In this document: one piece after another, positions 16,802-24,892 of the stretch
Numbering within the stretch: the stretch's first letter is position 1
Layout of the letters: each line of letters starts with the position of its first letter
Assembly: GCA_019636175.1 (NCBI GenBank)
Contig: JAHBYC010000004.1
Coordinates: 97,861-161,860, forward strand
DNA from: Caulobacter sp.
GTDB lineage: Bacteria; Pseudomonadota; Alphaproteobacteria; Caulobacterales; Caulobacteraceae
DNA length: 64,000 bases
Direction of reading: 5' to 3'
The notes under the pieces: model-generated
Told to the model about the DNA's origin: nothing
Seen by the model: only the letters and a program-made list of their open reading frames with translations
The model's database searches: none
Position numbers and translations under genes: made by a program

Positions 16802-17656
16802 TCAGCCGATCTTGACGCCCGGCGGCGGCGGCATGTCTTCGGGCACGAAGAAGTCGGGCATCAGCGGCCGGCTGGGATCGACGCGATAGGGTTCGAAGTC
16901 GCGCACGCCCTCATCGTAGAGGAAGCTGTCGTCGATCAGGAAGTTGCCGGTGAAGCTGGCTGCCGGCTTGTTGAAGATCGCATAGGCGGCGTCGGCCATG
17001 ATCTCCGGCGTGCGGCACATCCGCATGCCGTCGTCGCCGGCCAGGGCGAACTGGATGGCTGCGGTGGCGATGCCGGTGCGCGGCCACAGGCCGTTGAAGG
17101 CGATCTGGCTCCGGTATTCATCGCTCATCCCCAGCATGCACAGGCTCATGCCGTACTTGGCCATGCTGTAGGCGACATGCCGCCCGAACCAGTGCGGCGC
17201 CAGGTCCAGCGGCGGCGACAGGGCCAGCACATGCGGATTGGCCGCCTTCTTCAGGTGCGGGATGCAGGCCTTGCTGGTCAGGAAGGTGCCGCGCGCATTG
17301 ACCTGGTTCATCAGGTCGAACCGCTTCATCTCGGTGGCTTCCGTCCCGGTCAGCTGGATGGCCGAGGCGTTGTTGACGCAGATGTCGATGCCCCCGAACG
17401 CGGCGACGCATTTCTCGACGCCCTCGTAGACGCTCGCCTCGTCCCGCACATCGACGATCAGCGGCAGGGCCTTGCCCCCCGCCGCCTCGATCTCTTCCGC
17501 CGCCGTGTAGATGGTCCCCGGCAGATGCTTGTGCGGCTCGGCGGTCTTGGCGGCGATGGCCACATTGGCCCCGTCCCGCGCCGCCCTCAGGGCGATGGCC
17601 AGCCCGATGCCGCGGCTGGCGCCGGTGATGAAGAGGGTCTTTCCGGCAAGGCTCAT
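16802..17656 (-). CDS. SDR oxidoreductase, HSDL2-like
   Basis: A 284-residue short-chain dehydrogenase with TGASRGIG near residue 11, NNAS (in place of NNAG) near 93, and YSMAKYG near 167. The LPGTIYTAAEEIEAAGG stretch and the loss of a standard Ser position (the strand reads LALSPPLDL) match the hydroxysteroid dehydrogenase-like protein 2 branch, which acts on fatty acyl or steroid substrates. The C-terminal DMPPPPG tail is also typical. It is transcribed away from the small secreted pair, which lies downstream on the same strand. Confidence 0.88.
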   Translation of the reverse strand: MSLAGKTLFITGASRGIGLAIALRAARDGANVAIAAKTAEPHKHLPGTIYTAAEEIEAAGGKALPLIVDVRDEASVYEGVEKCVAAFGGIDICVNNASAIQLTGTEATEMKRFDLMNQVNARGTFLTSKACIPHLKKAANPHVLALSPPLDLAPHWFGRHVAYSMAKYGMSLCMLGMSDEYRSQIAFNGLWPRTGIATAAIQFALAGDDGMRMCRTPEIMADAAYAIFNKPAASFTGNFLIDDSFLYDEGVRDFEPYRVDPSRPLMPDFFVPEDMPPPPGVKIG

Positions 17657-17707
17657 GGGGTGTCTCTCTTCTTGAAATCACAACAGGGCGATCCGCCCCT
17701 TAATCGT

Positions 17708-17863
17708 CCTTCTCCCCTGCGGGAGAAGGTGTCGGCGTAGCCGACGGATGAGGGGGTCGCACCGGCCCATAACGCGCCTGAAGCAACGGCCTCATGGCAG
17801 CTTTGCGGGTCATCAACCCCTCATCCGGCGCTCCGCGCCACCTTCTCCCGCAAGGGGAGAAGG
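17708..17863. repeat. Long palindromic dispersed element, copy 2
   Basis: The ends CCTTCTCCCC..GAAGGTG (from 17708) and CACCTTCTCCCGCAAGGGGAG..AGG (to 17863) are inverted, with internal inverted CGGATGAGGGG blocks, as in the copy at 4183-4337. The unpaired centre differs more than the arms (about the same length, many substitutions), the pattern expected if the RNA or DNA structure is what is kept. It lies between two same-strand SDR genes. Confidence 0.85.
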
Positions 17864-17872
17864 AAGCGATCC

Positions 17873-18838
17873 CTAGCCAACCCCCGTCGTCGCCACCGAC
17901 ATCGCCCACAGCCGCTCGGCGCTTTCGGGGTTCAGCGCATGGGCCATCACCCCGGCGCGCGGGTTTTCCTTCGACCAGGGAACGGCCTGGGCGCAGTCCT
18001 CGAGATACAGCCCCCCGACCCCCTCGAGCTCCTCGCCGACCGCAGCCCAGACGCTGGTGCTGGCGCCCTGTTCGGTGGTCTTGAACCCGGTCACCGGCTG
18101 GTCGTTCTCGTCCAGCCAGCCCATCGCCCGCTGTTCCTCGATCGGCAGGTGGCGCTGCAGCGGTGTCATGATCCCGCCCGGCATCACTGCGTTGGCCGTC
18201 ACCCCCTGGTCCTTGAAGCGCCTGTTGAAGCCGACCGCGAACAGGGCGTTGGCGGTCTTGGCCTGGCCGTAGGCGGCCCACTTGTCATAATCGCCGTTCC
18301 TGAAGTTGGGGTCGTCCCAGCGGATGTCGCTGCGCACATGGCCGATCGACGACAGCGAGACCAGCCGCGAGGTCTTGCCCGACGCCCTGGCGCCGGCGAT
18401 CAGCGCCGGGGTCAGCAGGGCGGTCATCAGGAAGTGGCCGAAGTGGTTGGTGCCGATCTGCATCTCCAGCCCGTCCTTTGTGTGGTCCAGCGGACAGGCC
18501 ATGACGGCGGCGTTGTTGATCAGGATGTTCAGCGGCCGCTCGCCCCACCGGGCGCCGAAGGCCCGGATCGAGGCGAAGTCGGACAGGTCCAGCATCTCGA
18601 AGCTGACCTTGCCCTTGGCCGTCTTTTCGATGTCGGCGATGGCCGCCGCCGCAAGGTCCGGCTTGCGGGCGGCGATGACCACATCGGCCCCCGCCTCGGC
18701 CAGGGCCCGCACGGTCTCGACCCCGATCCCGGTCGCCGCCCCCGTGACGATGGCGGTCAGGCCCGACAGGTCCTTTCCGGCGACCACCTCGCGGGCGGTG
18801 CTGTAGCGTTCAAACTTCGAGGTGATGCGGTCGCTCAT
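17873..18838 (-). CDS. SDR oxidoreductase, retinol-dehydrogenase-like
   Basis: A 321-residue classical SDR of the RDH11/WWOX-like branch: TGAATGIG near residue 30, NNAAVMACP near 105, a Ser in VSLSSIGH near 155 and YGQAKTAN near 185. Substrates in the family are retinoids, steroids or long-chain aldehydes. The start is the ATG at 18838 with GGAGGG seven bases upstream; sequence further upstream in frame belongs to an intergenic repeat. It is one of three SDRs within 6 kb. Confidence 0.88.
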   Translation of the reverse strand: MSDRITSKFERYSTAREVVAGKDLSGLTAIVTGAATGIGVETVRALAEAGADVVIAARKPDLAAAAIADIEKTAKGKVSFEMLDLSDFASIRAFGARWGERPLNILINNAAVMACPLDHTKDGLEMQIGTNHFGHFLMTALLTPALIAGARASGKTSRLVSLSSIGHVRSDIRWDDPNFRNGDYDKWAAYGQAKTANALFAVGFNRRFKDQGVTANAVMPGGIMTPLQRHLPIEEQRAMGWLDENDQPVTGFKTTEQGASTSVWAAVGEELEGVGGLYLEDCAQAVPWSKENPRAGVMAHALNPESAERLWAMSVATTGVG

Positions 18839-18925
18839 TGGGGTCCCTCCGGCTTTCTGTCGTTGGGCGCGATCAGACAGCGCGAGGCGCGACTCCGCAA
18901 GGGCAGCGCCGCGCCAAGGCTCCGC

Positions 18926-19026
18926 CTCCCCGGCGAAAGCCGGGGCCCAGAGGTCGCCAGTATGACCAGGAGGCGTCCCCAAATTGCAGCCCGCAAGGCC
19001 TGGAACCCGGCCTGCGCCGGGAAGGC
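18926..19026. repeat. Intergenic hairpin repeats (CCCCGGC-GAAA-GCCGGGG type)
   Basis: A perfect seven-base hairpin with a GAAA loop (18928-18945) is followed by a second GC-rich inverted block, CCCGGCCTGCGCCGGG, near 19006-19022. Sequences of this form, a tetraloop hairpin followed by CAGAGG/TGGA blocks, recur between genes in alphaproteobacteria. They fill the gap between the enoyl-CoA hydratase and SDR genes, both on the minus strand; no ORF is present. Confidence 0.55.
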
Positions 19027-19059
19027 GGATGGTGTGTGGGCCAGAGCGGTTCTGATCGG

Positions 19060-19845
19060 CTAGGCGATCTTCGAGAAATCCGCCGGGCGCCGCTGGGCGA
19101 AGGCGGCGAACGCCTCGGCCGCTTCCGCCGTCTGCAGCCTGGCCCCGAAATGACGGCCTTCCAGGTCCATCAGATCGGCGATCCTGCCCGCGTCCCGCAT
19201 CAGCTGCTTGGTGATCTTCAGCGAGCCCATCGGCTTGGTCGCCACCTGGCGGGCCGCCGCCAGGGCCGCGGCGTCGACCTCGGCGGAGGGCAGGGCCTTG
19301 TTGGCCAGGCCGATGGTCGCCGCCTCGGCGCCGCTGACCGGCTCGCCAAGCGCGAACATCGCGTAGGCCCGGGCATGGCCGATCCGCGCCGGCAACAGCC
19401 AGCTGGAGGCCGCTTCCGGCACCAGGGCCAGGTTGACGAACGGGGTCATCAGCCGCGCGTCATCGGCCACATAGACCAGGTCGCAATGCAGCAGCATGGT
19501 CGTGCCCACGCCCACCGCAACGCCGCGCACCGCCGCCACCAGGGGTTTCTCCGCCGCCGCCAGGGCTTTCAGGAACCGCGTCACATTGCGTTGCAGCCCG
19601 GCCTCGCGGCTGGTGTCGCCGGATGCGTTCTGGGCCGCGAAATCGGCCAGGTCGTTGCCGGCGGTGAAGCTGTCGGTTTCCGATCTGAACAGCACCGCCC
19701 GGATCGCCGGGTCGGCCTCGGCCTCTTCCAACCCGTCGGCCAGCACCTTGTACATGGCGTCGGTGATGGCGTTCTTCTTGTCGGCGCGGTTGAAGCTCAG
19801 GGTCATCACCCCGCCCTCGACGGTCTTCAGGACATGGTCGGTCAT
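19060..19845 (-). CDS. Enoyl-CoA hydratase/isomerase family protein
   Basis: A 261-residue crotonase-fold protein. The first oxyanion loop reads FTAGNDLADF near residue 60, the second GVAVGVGTTMLLHCDL near 108-122, and a catalytic Glu is in NLALVPEAASS near 144; only one of the two classical hydratase Glu is obvious, so isomerase or another crotonase activity is possible. The C-terminal tail ends in FAQRRPADF, a usual hydratase ending. It fits the acyl-CoA-degrading character of this neighbourhood. Confidence 0.9.
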   Translation of the reverse strand: MTDHVLKTVEGGVMTLSFNRADKKNAITDAMYKVLADGLEEAEADPAIRAVLFRSETDSFTAGNDLADFAAQNASGDTSREAGLQRNVTRFLKALAAAEKPLVAAVRGVAVGVGTTMLLHCDLVYVADDARLMTPFVNLALVPEAASSWLLPARIGHARAYAMFALGEPVSGAEAATIGLANKALPSAEVDAAALAAARQVATKPMGSLKITKQLMRDAGRIADLMDLEGRHFGARLQTAEAAEAFAAFAQRRPADFSKIA

Positions 19846-19857
19846 CGGCTGTCTCCC

Positions 19858-19974
19858 TAGAGCATGTCAGGGCGAAGTGTACGCGGTTCGCCCGCCCGGA
19901 CATGCTCTAAATATTTGATTCTAGACCCTTTTGATCAGGCTTTGATGCGTACATCAAAACCTGAAAGGGTCTAG
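19858..19974. repeat. Two adjacent palindromes at the end of the marR-like gene
   Basis: The first hairpin pairs TAGAGCATGTC (19858-19868) with its complement at 19899-19909. The second pairs CTAGACCCTTT (19921-19931) with its complement at 19964-19974, with an imperfect inner stem (CAGG-TTTGATG..CATCAAAA-CCTG). The second overlaps the stop codon of the MarR gene. Such TAGAGCATGTC and TAGACCCTTT palindromes are dispersed in alphaproteobacterial intergenic regions; they could terminate or stabilise the marR mRNA. Confidence 0.65.
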
Positions 19975-20393
19975 GGAAATCTCTGTTGAATGTGGCTCAG
20001 CCAGCGGCCGATGATCTCGACCTCCCCGGCTGAAAATCCGTCCGTCAGGCGGGCGTTGATGATCTCCAGCCCGGCCCTGGCGGTCTCGCGCGCCTCGCGG
20101 CCCCTGTCGGTCAGCCAGATCCGCTGCGCCCGTCGGTCGGTGGCGTCTGCCCGCCGCTCCACCAGCCCGGCCCGCGCCATCCGGTCGATCAGCCCGGTCA
20201 TCGCCGACGGCGCCGCGTCCAGAGCCGCCGCGACCTCGCCGATCAGCGCCCCGTCGTTGCGACCCAGAAAGAACAGCACCCCGGCCTGAGCCGAGCTCAA
20301 CCCCCCGGCGGTCTCCCCCTCGATCCAGCGCTGCAGGCGCCGGTTGGCGGCGCTGAGCAGAAAGGCCAGGCGGGGCGGGGCAGGGGCGGACAT
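19971..20393 (-). CDS. MarR-family transcriptional regulator
   Basis: A 140-residue winged-helix protein. The recognition helix region reads ALDAAPSAMTGLIDRMARAGLVERRAD, followed by the wing ATDRRAQRIWLTDRGRE, the MarR DRR hallmark, near residues 84-98. The helical ends would make the dimer interface. Two similar 12-base sites with TTCGT...GAA ends lie 16-47 bases upstream of the start codon, pointing to autoregulation. The downstream enoyl-CoA hydratase gene on the same strand, after a hairpin pair, may also respond to it. Confidence 0.9.
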   Translation of the reverse strand: MSAPAPPRLAFLLSAANRRLQRWIEGETAGGLSSAQAGVLFFLGRNDGALIGEVAAALDAAPSAMTGLIDRMARAGLVERRADATDRRAQRIWLTDRGREARETARAGLEIINARLTDGFSAGEVEIIGRWLSHIQQRFP

Positions 20394-20408
20394 AGCGTGC
20401 TTATATGC

Positions 20409-20440
20409 TTCGTGTACGAAACATCAAGTTCGTATGTGAA
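20409..20440. promoter_or_regulatory. Tandem candidate MarR operators
   Basis: TTCGTGTACGAA (20409-20420) is a perfect 5-2-5 palindrome and TTCGTATGTGAA (20429-20440) is an imperfect second copy, exactly 20 bases apart, about two helical turns. They lie just upstream of the marR start codon, in the region where its promoter must be. Confidence 0.55.
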
Positions 20441-20492
20441 ATAGCTCTTCTGCGCCTCATCCCTTCGTCGTTGGCGGAGCTGCGCCGGATTT

Positions 20493-20608
20493 GCGTCCTT
20501 CGACACGGCCCTGCGGGCCTGTTCAGGATGACGAAAGGGCCGAGAGGACCTCAAGAGATGGTCGTCATGCTGAGTAGCGGTCGCAGACCGCGTATCGAAG
20601 CACGCAAC
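20493..20608. repeat. Composite intergenic repeat A-B, forward orientation
   Basis: Block A (20493-20532, GCGTCCTTCGACACG...AGGATGAC) and block B (20564-20608, CATGCTGAGTAGCG...CGAAGCACGC) match, in inverted orientation, the two blocks at 13310-13423. The stretch lies between the marR-like gene and the MBL-fold gene; apart from the repeat and the operators nothing else is visible in this roughly 290-base gap. Confidence 0.6.
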
Positions 20609-20682
20609 CCTGTCTGCGGCCGCGCAGCGCCGCTAGCCCGGAGGGACCGTTCGAGCAACACCAGCGGGCTGGCGTCATCTGC

Positions 20683-21756
20683 TCACACCCCCCGGTACCA
20701 CGTCACCCCGTCCGCATCCGTCTCCGCCACCGCCTGTCCCCGCCCGATCAGGCAGTTCAGATGCGCCAGGCTCTCTCCCGTGGCCATGCCCATCAGCTCC
20801 GGCCCGATCGGCCTGGCGAACAGGCTGCCGAAGACGTCGATGCTGCGTTTGGGCGCCTCGGCGAGGGATTTCGCCAACCGGCCCAGCTGCCGCTCATGCC
20901 CCGCCGCCAGATGGTCGAGCCGGGCGTGCATGCCGTGGAACGGGTCGTTGTGCGCCGGCAGCACCAGCACCTTGTCCGGCACCGTCGCCTTCAGCTTGGC
21001 CAGGCTGTCCAGCCAGTCGGTCAGCGGATCGCCGTCCGGCTCGGTCGGGAACACCGAGACATTGCTGCTGATCCTGGGCAGCACCTGGTCGCCGCTGATG
21101 AACAGGTTCAGGTCCTCGCACCACAGGCAGGCGTGGTCGGGGGAATGGCCGTTGCCGGTCACCACCCGCCAGTCGTGGTCGCCGATGCGGAACACCTCCC
21201 CGTCGGTCAGCCGGCGATAGCTGTCGGGCAGCTGGTAGATCGCCTTGCCGAAGCCGCCGAAACGGGCCCGGTAGTTGTCGATCATGTCCTCGTCCCAGCC
21301 GGCGGCGACATAGAACCGCACCCCGTCCTCCGGCGCCTCGCGCCCGGTGTCGGCCACCAGCATGCGGCACTGGATATACTCCAGCCGGGTCATCCACAGT
21401 CGGCACTGGAACTTGCGGGTCATCCAGCCGGCCAGGCCGATGTGGTCGGGATGCAGATGGGTGACGATCACCCGCGTGACCGGCTTGCCGCCCAGCGCGC
21501 CCTTGAAGGCCTCGCGCCAGGCCTGGGCGGTTTCCCGGGTCTGCATGCCGGTGTCGACGATGCACCAGCCCTCGCCGTCGGCGATGGCCCAGACATTGAT
21601 GAAACCCAGCGGTCCGCCCAGCGGCTGGCGCAGCCACAGCACCCCCGGCGCCACCTCGACCGCGTCCCCGGCGCCCGGCGTCGGCACGGTTTCGAAGGGG
21701 TAGTCGAGCCTGGGTTTGCGGAGTTCCACCGCGATGTCTTCAACGCCGTCGTGCAC
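20683..21756 (-). CDS. MBL-fold metallo-hydrolase
   Basis: A 357-residue metallo-beta-lactamase-fold protein with the THLHPDHIGLAGW zinc motif (H-x-H-x-D-H) near residue 101, GNGHSPDHACLW (third His) near 203 and SGDQVLP (bridging Asp) near 222. The C-terminal 100 residues form a helical domain (HARLDHLAAGHERQL) as in lactonase- or glyoxalase-II-like hydrolases acting on thioesters or lactones. The GTG start is preceded by AGGGGCAGC. The substrate cannot be told. Confidence 0.9.
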   Translation of the reverse strand: MHDGVEDIAVELRKPRLDYPFETVPTPGAGDAVEVAPGVLWLRQPLGGPLGFINVWAIADGEGWCIVDTGMQTRETAQAWREAFKGALGGKPVTRVIVTHLHPDHIGLAGWMTRKFQCRLWMTRLEYIQCRMLVADTGREAPEDGVRFYVAAGWDEDMIDNYRARFGGFGKAIYQLPDSYRRLTDGEVFRIGDHDWRVVTGNGHSPDHACLWCEDLNLFISGDQVLPRISSNVSVFPTEPDGDPLTDWLDSLAKLKATVPDKVLVLPAHNDPFHGMHARLDHLAAGHERQLGRLAKSLAEAPKRSIDVFGSLFARPIGPELMGMATGESLAHLNCLIGRGQAVAETDADGVTWYRGV

Positions 21757-21835
21757 TTTGCTGCCCCTCCGATGAACGGCCCCATCATCCGACGTTCAGC
21801 CCCCTGCCGCAATTGCGCCTGTTGGGGGTGGCATC

Positions 21836-21864
21836 TTGACCACCTGCCGATCGGCGCGTTTATG
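21836..21864 (+). promoter_or_regulatory. Candidate sigma-70 promoter for the cysteine-repeat protein
   Basis: TTGACC (21836-21841), a 17-base spacer and TTTATG (21859-21864) form a reasonable housekeeping promoter about 40 bases before the start codon at 21905, which itself follows CAGGAG. Confidence 0.45.
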
Positions 21865-21904
21865 GCGCCAAAACACAATAACCACTGCCCAGGAGCTCGG
21901 GTCC

Positions 21905-23236
21905 ATGAGTCGCAATCGTCTCGGCGTCGCCGCCGCTATCATTCTGGCTATGGCGGCCACTTCGGCCGTCACCGTTGCCGCGCCCAAGAAGGGCAAGGAA
22001 GAGGCCGCCGCCCCCGGCGCCATCACCGAAAAGGATCGTGAGCGCGGAATGGCCGAGGCTCCGGCCCTGGCCAAGACCGCCGGCCTGACCTGCAAGGTCG
22101 TCGACGCCCGCTTCATCATCGCGGACAACAAGACCAAGACCAACTACTACGAAATCGCCTGTGACCAGGGCCTTGGCTATGTCGTCATCTCCGACCCGGC
22201 CAAGCCGGCGCCGACCGGCGCCCCCTGCTACGAGGCCAACCGCCCGATCGAGGGCAAGCCCAGCCCGCTGGCCTGCCGCCTGCCCGGCAACGCCGATCTC
22301 CAGGCCCAGCTGGTTCCCTACGTCGCCAAGTCCGGCGTCGCCTGCACCGTGGCCAAGAGCCGCTACATCGGCGCCAGCCCGACCAAGACCTTTATCGAAC
22401 TGGCCTGCCAGGAAGGCGCCGGCCAGATCATGATCCTGACCAACCCCGCCAACCTCGACGGCGGCGCCGAGATGTCCAACTGCCTCAACTACGAGCCGGG
22501 CGGCACCGTCTCCTGCGAACTGACCGACCGCGCCGCCCAGCTGGCGATCATCGACACCCTGATGGCCGGTTCGGGCAAGGCCTGCGCCATCAAGGACAAG
22601 CGCTACGTCCTCAGCACCAAGGCCGGCAGCAACTGGTACGAAGCGGCCTGTCAGGACGGTTCGGGCTACATGATCGAACAGGCCTCCAACGGCTCCCTGG
22701 CCCGCACCGTGCCCTGCGCGGACGCTGACTTCGTCGGCGGCGGCTGCACCATGACCGACGCCCGCGCCTCCAAGACCGAACAGAACGGCCTCTACAGCCG
22801 CCTGGCCGGCAAGGCCGGCTACAACTGCAATGTCGAGCGCTACGGCGTGTTCAACGTGCCGGACAAGGAAATCGTCGAGCTGAAGTGCACCGACCGCCCG
22901 GACGGCGCCATCGCCGACTTCAGCAGCGCCAAGGCCGTGGTCTACAACTGCCCGGTCGCCGAAGCCCAGGGCTACCGCTGCTCCTTCTCCGACAAGGCCC
23001 AGTCCTACGCCCAGATCACCAAGGATCTGAAGTCGCTGAAGGACACCACCTGCACGGTCCGCGAGACCCGTCCCATGGACAAGGCCACGGACACCACCGT
23101 CTACGTCGAGGCCAACTGCAGCGACGGCAACGGCAGCTATGTGATCGGCTACCAGCGCGGCGCCACCAAGGCGACCGAGGTGCTGGCCTGCGCCCAGGCC
23201 AAGTCGCTCGGCGGCTGCAAGCTGCCCGGCAACTGA
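21905..23236 (+). CDS. Secreted protein of five cysteine-framed repeat modules
   Basis: A 443-residue protein with a signal peptide (AAAIILAMAATSAVTVAA) and then about five repeats of roughly 75-80 residues. Each has an opening Cys (CKVVDARF, CTVAKSRY, CAIKDKRY, CNVERYGV, CTVRETRP), an aromatic/acidic stretch ending YEIACDQGLGYV, IELACQEGAGQI, YEAACQDGSGYM, VELKCTDRPDGA or VEANCSDGNGSY, and a closing CxL-type segment. Paired Cys suggest a disulfide in each module. No enzyme motif is visible; the repeats look like a binding or structural domain exported to the periplasm or surface. The start is the ATG at 21905 after CAGGAG. Confidence 0.8.
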   Translation: MSRNRLGVAAAIILAMAATSAVTVAAPKKGKEEAAAPGAITEKDRERGMAEAPALAKTAGLTCKVVDARFIIADNKTKTNYYEIACDQGLGYVVISDPAKPAPTGAPCYEANRPIEGKPSPLACRLPGNADLQAQLVPYVAKSGVACTVAKSRYIGASPTKTFIELACQEGAGQIMILTNPANLDGGAEMSNCLNYEPGGTVSCELTDRAAQLAIIDTLMAGSGKACAIKDKRYVLSTKAGSNWYEAACQDGSGYMIEQASNGSLARTVPCADADFVGGGCTMTDARASKTEQNGLYSRLAGKAGYNCNVERYGVFNVPDKEIVELKCTDRPDGAIADFSSAKAVVYNCPVAEAQGYRCSFSDKAQSYAQITKDLKSLKDTTCTVRETRPMDKATDTTVYVEANCSDGNGSYVIGYQRGATKATEVLACAQAKSLGGCKLPGN

Positions 23237-23260
23237 TCGTCCGTTCCTGACGACGGATCG

Positions 23261-23296
23261 AGGGCCCGCCGGCATCCCGGCGGGCCCTTTGTCTTT
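23261..23296 (+). terminator. Strong intrinsic terminator
   Basis: AGGGCCCGCCGG (23261-23272) pairs perfectly with 23277-23288 around a CATC loop, followed by a T-rich run (TTTGTCTTT). It lies 24 bases after the stop of the cysteine-repeat gene, so it ends that transcript. Confidence 0.85.
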
Positions 23297-23394
23297 GTGG
23301 CCGTCAAAAGCTCTCAGGTCCCCGCCTGCGGAACCAAACGTTCCGGACGGGCGCTCTAGTCGCCACGAACCGATAGTGGAGGACTGGAAAGACC

Positions 23395-23586
23395 ATGGCT
23401 GAAGGTAACAGTGGAAACAGTGGACTGGCCTTTGTGGTCGGCGGCCTTGTTGTGGTGGTGCTGGTGATCGGCGCCTTTCTCATCTTCGGCGGCGGCCTGA
23501 CCCAGAAGAAGTCGGTGGACATCAACGTCAAGGCGCCGGACATCGAAGCGCCCAAGATCGAGCCGCCCAAGGCTCCGGGCTCCTGA
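23395..23586 (+). CDS. 63-residue single-span membrane protein
   Basis: A short N-terminus (MAEGNSGNSG) is followed by one strong membrane helix (LAFVVGGLVVVVLVIGAFLIFGGGL) and then a Lys/Pro tail (KAPDIEAPKIEPPKAP) probably in the periplasm. The start codon follows GGAGGACTGGAAAGACC. It is followed after six bases by the DUF1206 gene. Similar small proteins occur in Caulobacterales without known role. Confidence 0.75.
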   Translation: MAEGNSGNSGLAFVVGGLVVVVLVIGAFLIFGGGLTQKKSVDINVKAPDIEAPKIEPPKAPGS

Positions 23587-23592
23587 TCGGCC

Positions 23593-24456
23593 TTGGCCGA
23601 GTTTTTCTGGCCTTCGCTGCGGCGCCATCTGCCCTGGCGGAGCAGGCCTTCAAGACTAGCCGTGATCCTGGAATGGACAGCCCGCGCCGGCTATGCCGCG
23701 CGCGGGTTTGTCTATCTCAGCGTCGGGGCCCTGGCGGCGCTGGCCGCCGTCGAACTGGCCAGGGCGCCGGCCGGCAGCCGCGGGGCTGTCGCCGCCCTGA
23801 CCGACTGGCCCCTCGGCCGGTTGTGGATCGCCGTCATCGCCGGCGGCCTGATCGGCTTCGCGGTCTGGCGCGCCCTGCAGTCGGTGTTCGATGCGGACCG
23901 CCAGGGCAGGGATCCCAAGGCGCTGGCCCGACGGGCCGGCCAGGCGATCAGCGGCCTCGTCTACGGCGGCCTTGCCTGGTCGCTCCTGGAGCTGCTGGAC
24001 GGCCTTGAGGACATCAGCGAGGCGGCGGAGGACGTCGCCGCCCGCCAGCAGGCCGCCAGCCTGCTGGACCTGCCGTTCGGCCGCTGGCTGCTGATCGGTC
24101 TGGGGGTTTTCATCCTGTCCGCCGGAGCCGCCAATCTTGTAAAGGCGGTCGGCAAGGATTTCGGCGAGCAGCTGGCCTGTCATCGCGGCATCCACCGCTG
24201 GGCCTGCTGGATCGGCCGCGTCGGCTACGGCGCGCGGGGAATCGCCTTCGCGCCGCTCGGATTTCTGTTCATCAAGGCCGGCTGGCTGGCCAACGCCGGC
24301 GAGGCGCGCAAGCTCGGCGGGGCCCTGCAGATGCTCGAGGCCCAGCCCCTGGGATCGCCCATCCTGCTGCTGACCGGCATGGGCCTGGTGGCCTTCGGCG
24401 TCTTCGCCATGATCGAGGCCCGCTGGCGGCGCATCGAACCGCCTGATCCCGCCTAG
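23593..24456 (+). CDS. DUF1206 membrane protein
   Basis: A 287-residue protein made of three repeats of a two-helix unit, each opening with an ARxGYxARGxVY-like motif (residues 30-42, 114-126 weakly as RRAGQAISGLVYG, and about 208-220 as RVGYGARGIAF). This is the DUF1206 pattern, an inner-membrane family of unknown role. The start is a TTG at 23593, six bases after the previous stop; GTG codons further in are alternatives. It seems to be co-transcribed with the 63-residue membrane protein. Confidence 0.85.
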   Translation: MAEFFWPSLRRHLPWRSRPSRLAVILEWTARAGYAARGFVYLSVGALAALAAVELARAPAGSRGAVAALTDWPLGRLWIAVIAGGLIGFAVWRALQSVFDADRQGRDPKALARRAGQAISGLVYGGLAWSLLELLDGLEDISEAAEDVAARQQAASLLDLPFGRWLLIGLGVFILSAGAANLVKAVGKDFGEQLACHRGIHRWACWIGRVGYGARGIAFAPLGFLFIKAGWLANAGEARKLGGALQMLEAQPLGSPILLLTGMGLVAFGVFAMIEARWRRIEPPDPA

Positions 24457-24490
24457 ACCCGGCGGCCCTGCGAGGCGCAGACTGCCTGCC

Positions 24491-24883
24491 ATGGACAACG
24501 CCATCGAAGAGTCGCTGCAGATCTTCGCCGATCGGGCCGGCGATCCGGCCGACCTGATCTACGCCCGCCTGTTCGCCGTCCGCCCTGACCTGGAACCGCT
24601 GTTCGTCGGCGATCGCACCGGCGCCGCGCGCGGCGAGATGCTGTCTGTCGTCTTCGAAACCCTGATGGACATGGCCTCCGGCGGCGAGGCGCGACGGCAC
24701 ATGATCGCCGCCGAGGTGGTCAATCACGACCAGCTGGGCGTGCCGGCGGAAGTCTTCGCCGACTTCTTCGATCTGGTCGCCGCCGCCGTGCGCGAGACCC
24801 TGGGGCCGGATTGGACCCCTGCGATGGCCGAGGCCTGGGGCGAGATGCTGGGCCGAACCCGGTCCCTGTCGCTCGCCGGCTGA
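24491..24883 (+). CDS. Globin-like protein
   Basis: A 130-residue all-helical protein. LIYARLFAVRPDLEPLFVGDRTGAARGEML is the B-E helix region of bacterial globins, and ...VNHDQLGVPAEVFADFFDLVAAAVRETLGPDWTPAMAEAWGEML is the F-H region with HDQLGV near residue 82, which resembles the proximal His region. It may bind haem for NO or O2 chemistry, or be a haem-less sensor. It follows DUF1206 by 34 bases and may share its transcript. Confidence 0.75.
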   Translation: MDNAIEESLQIFADRAGDPADLIYARLFAVRPDLEPLFVGDRTGAARGEMLSVVFETLMDMASGGEARRHMIAAEVVNHDQLGVPAEVFADFFDLVAAAVRETLGPDWTPAMAEAWGEMLGRTRSLSLAG

Positions 24884-24892
24884 CCGGCCCCC

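Noticed and set aside
23330-23355. Possible general stress (EcfG-type) promoter GGAAC-N17-CGCT before the 63-residue membrane protein
   Set aside because: The -35 box fits but the -10 box reads CGCT instead of CGTT, so I did not list it as a promoter.
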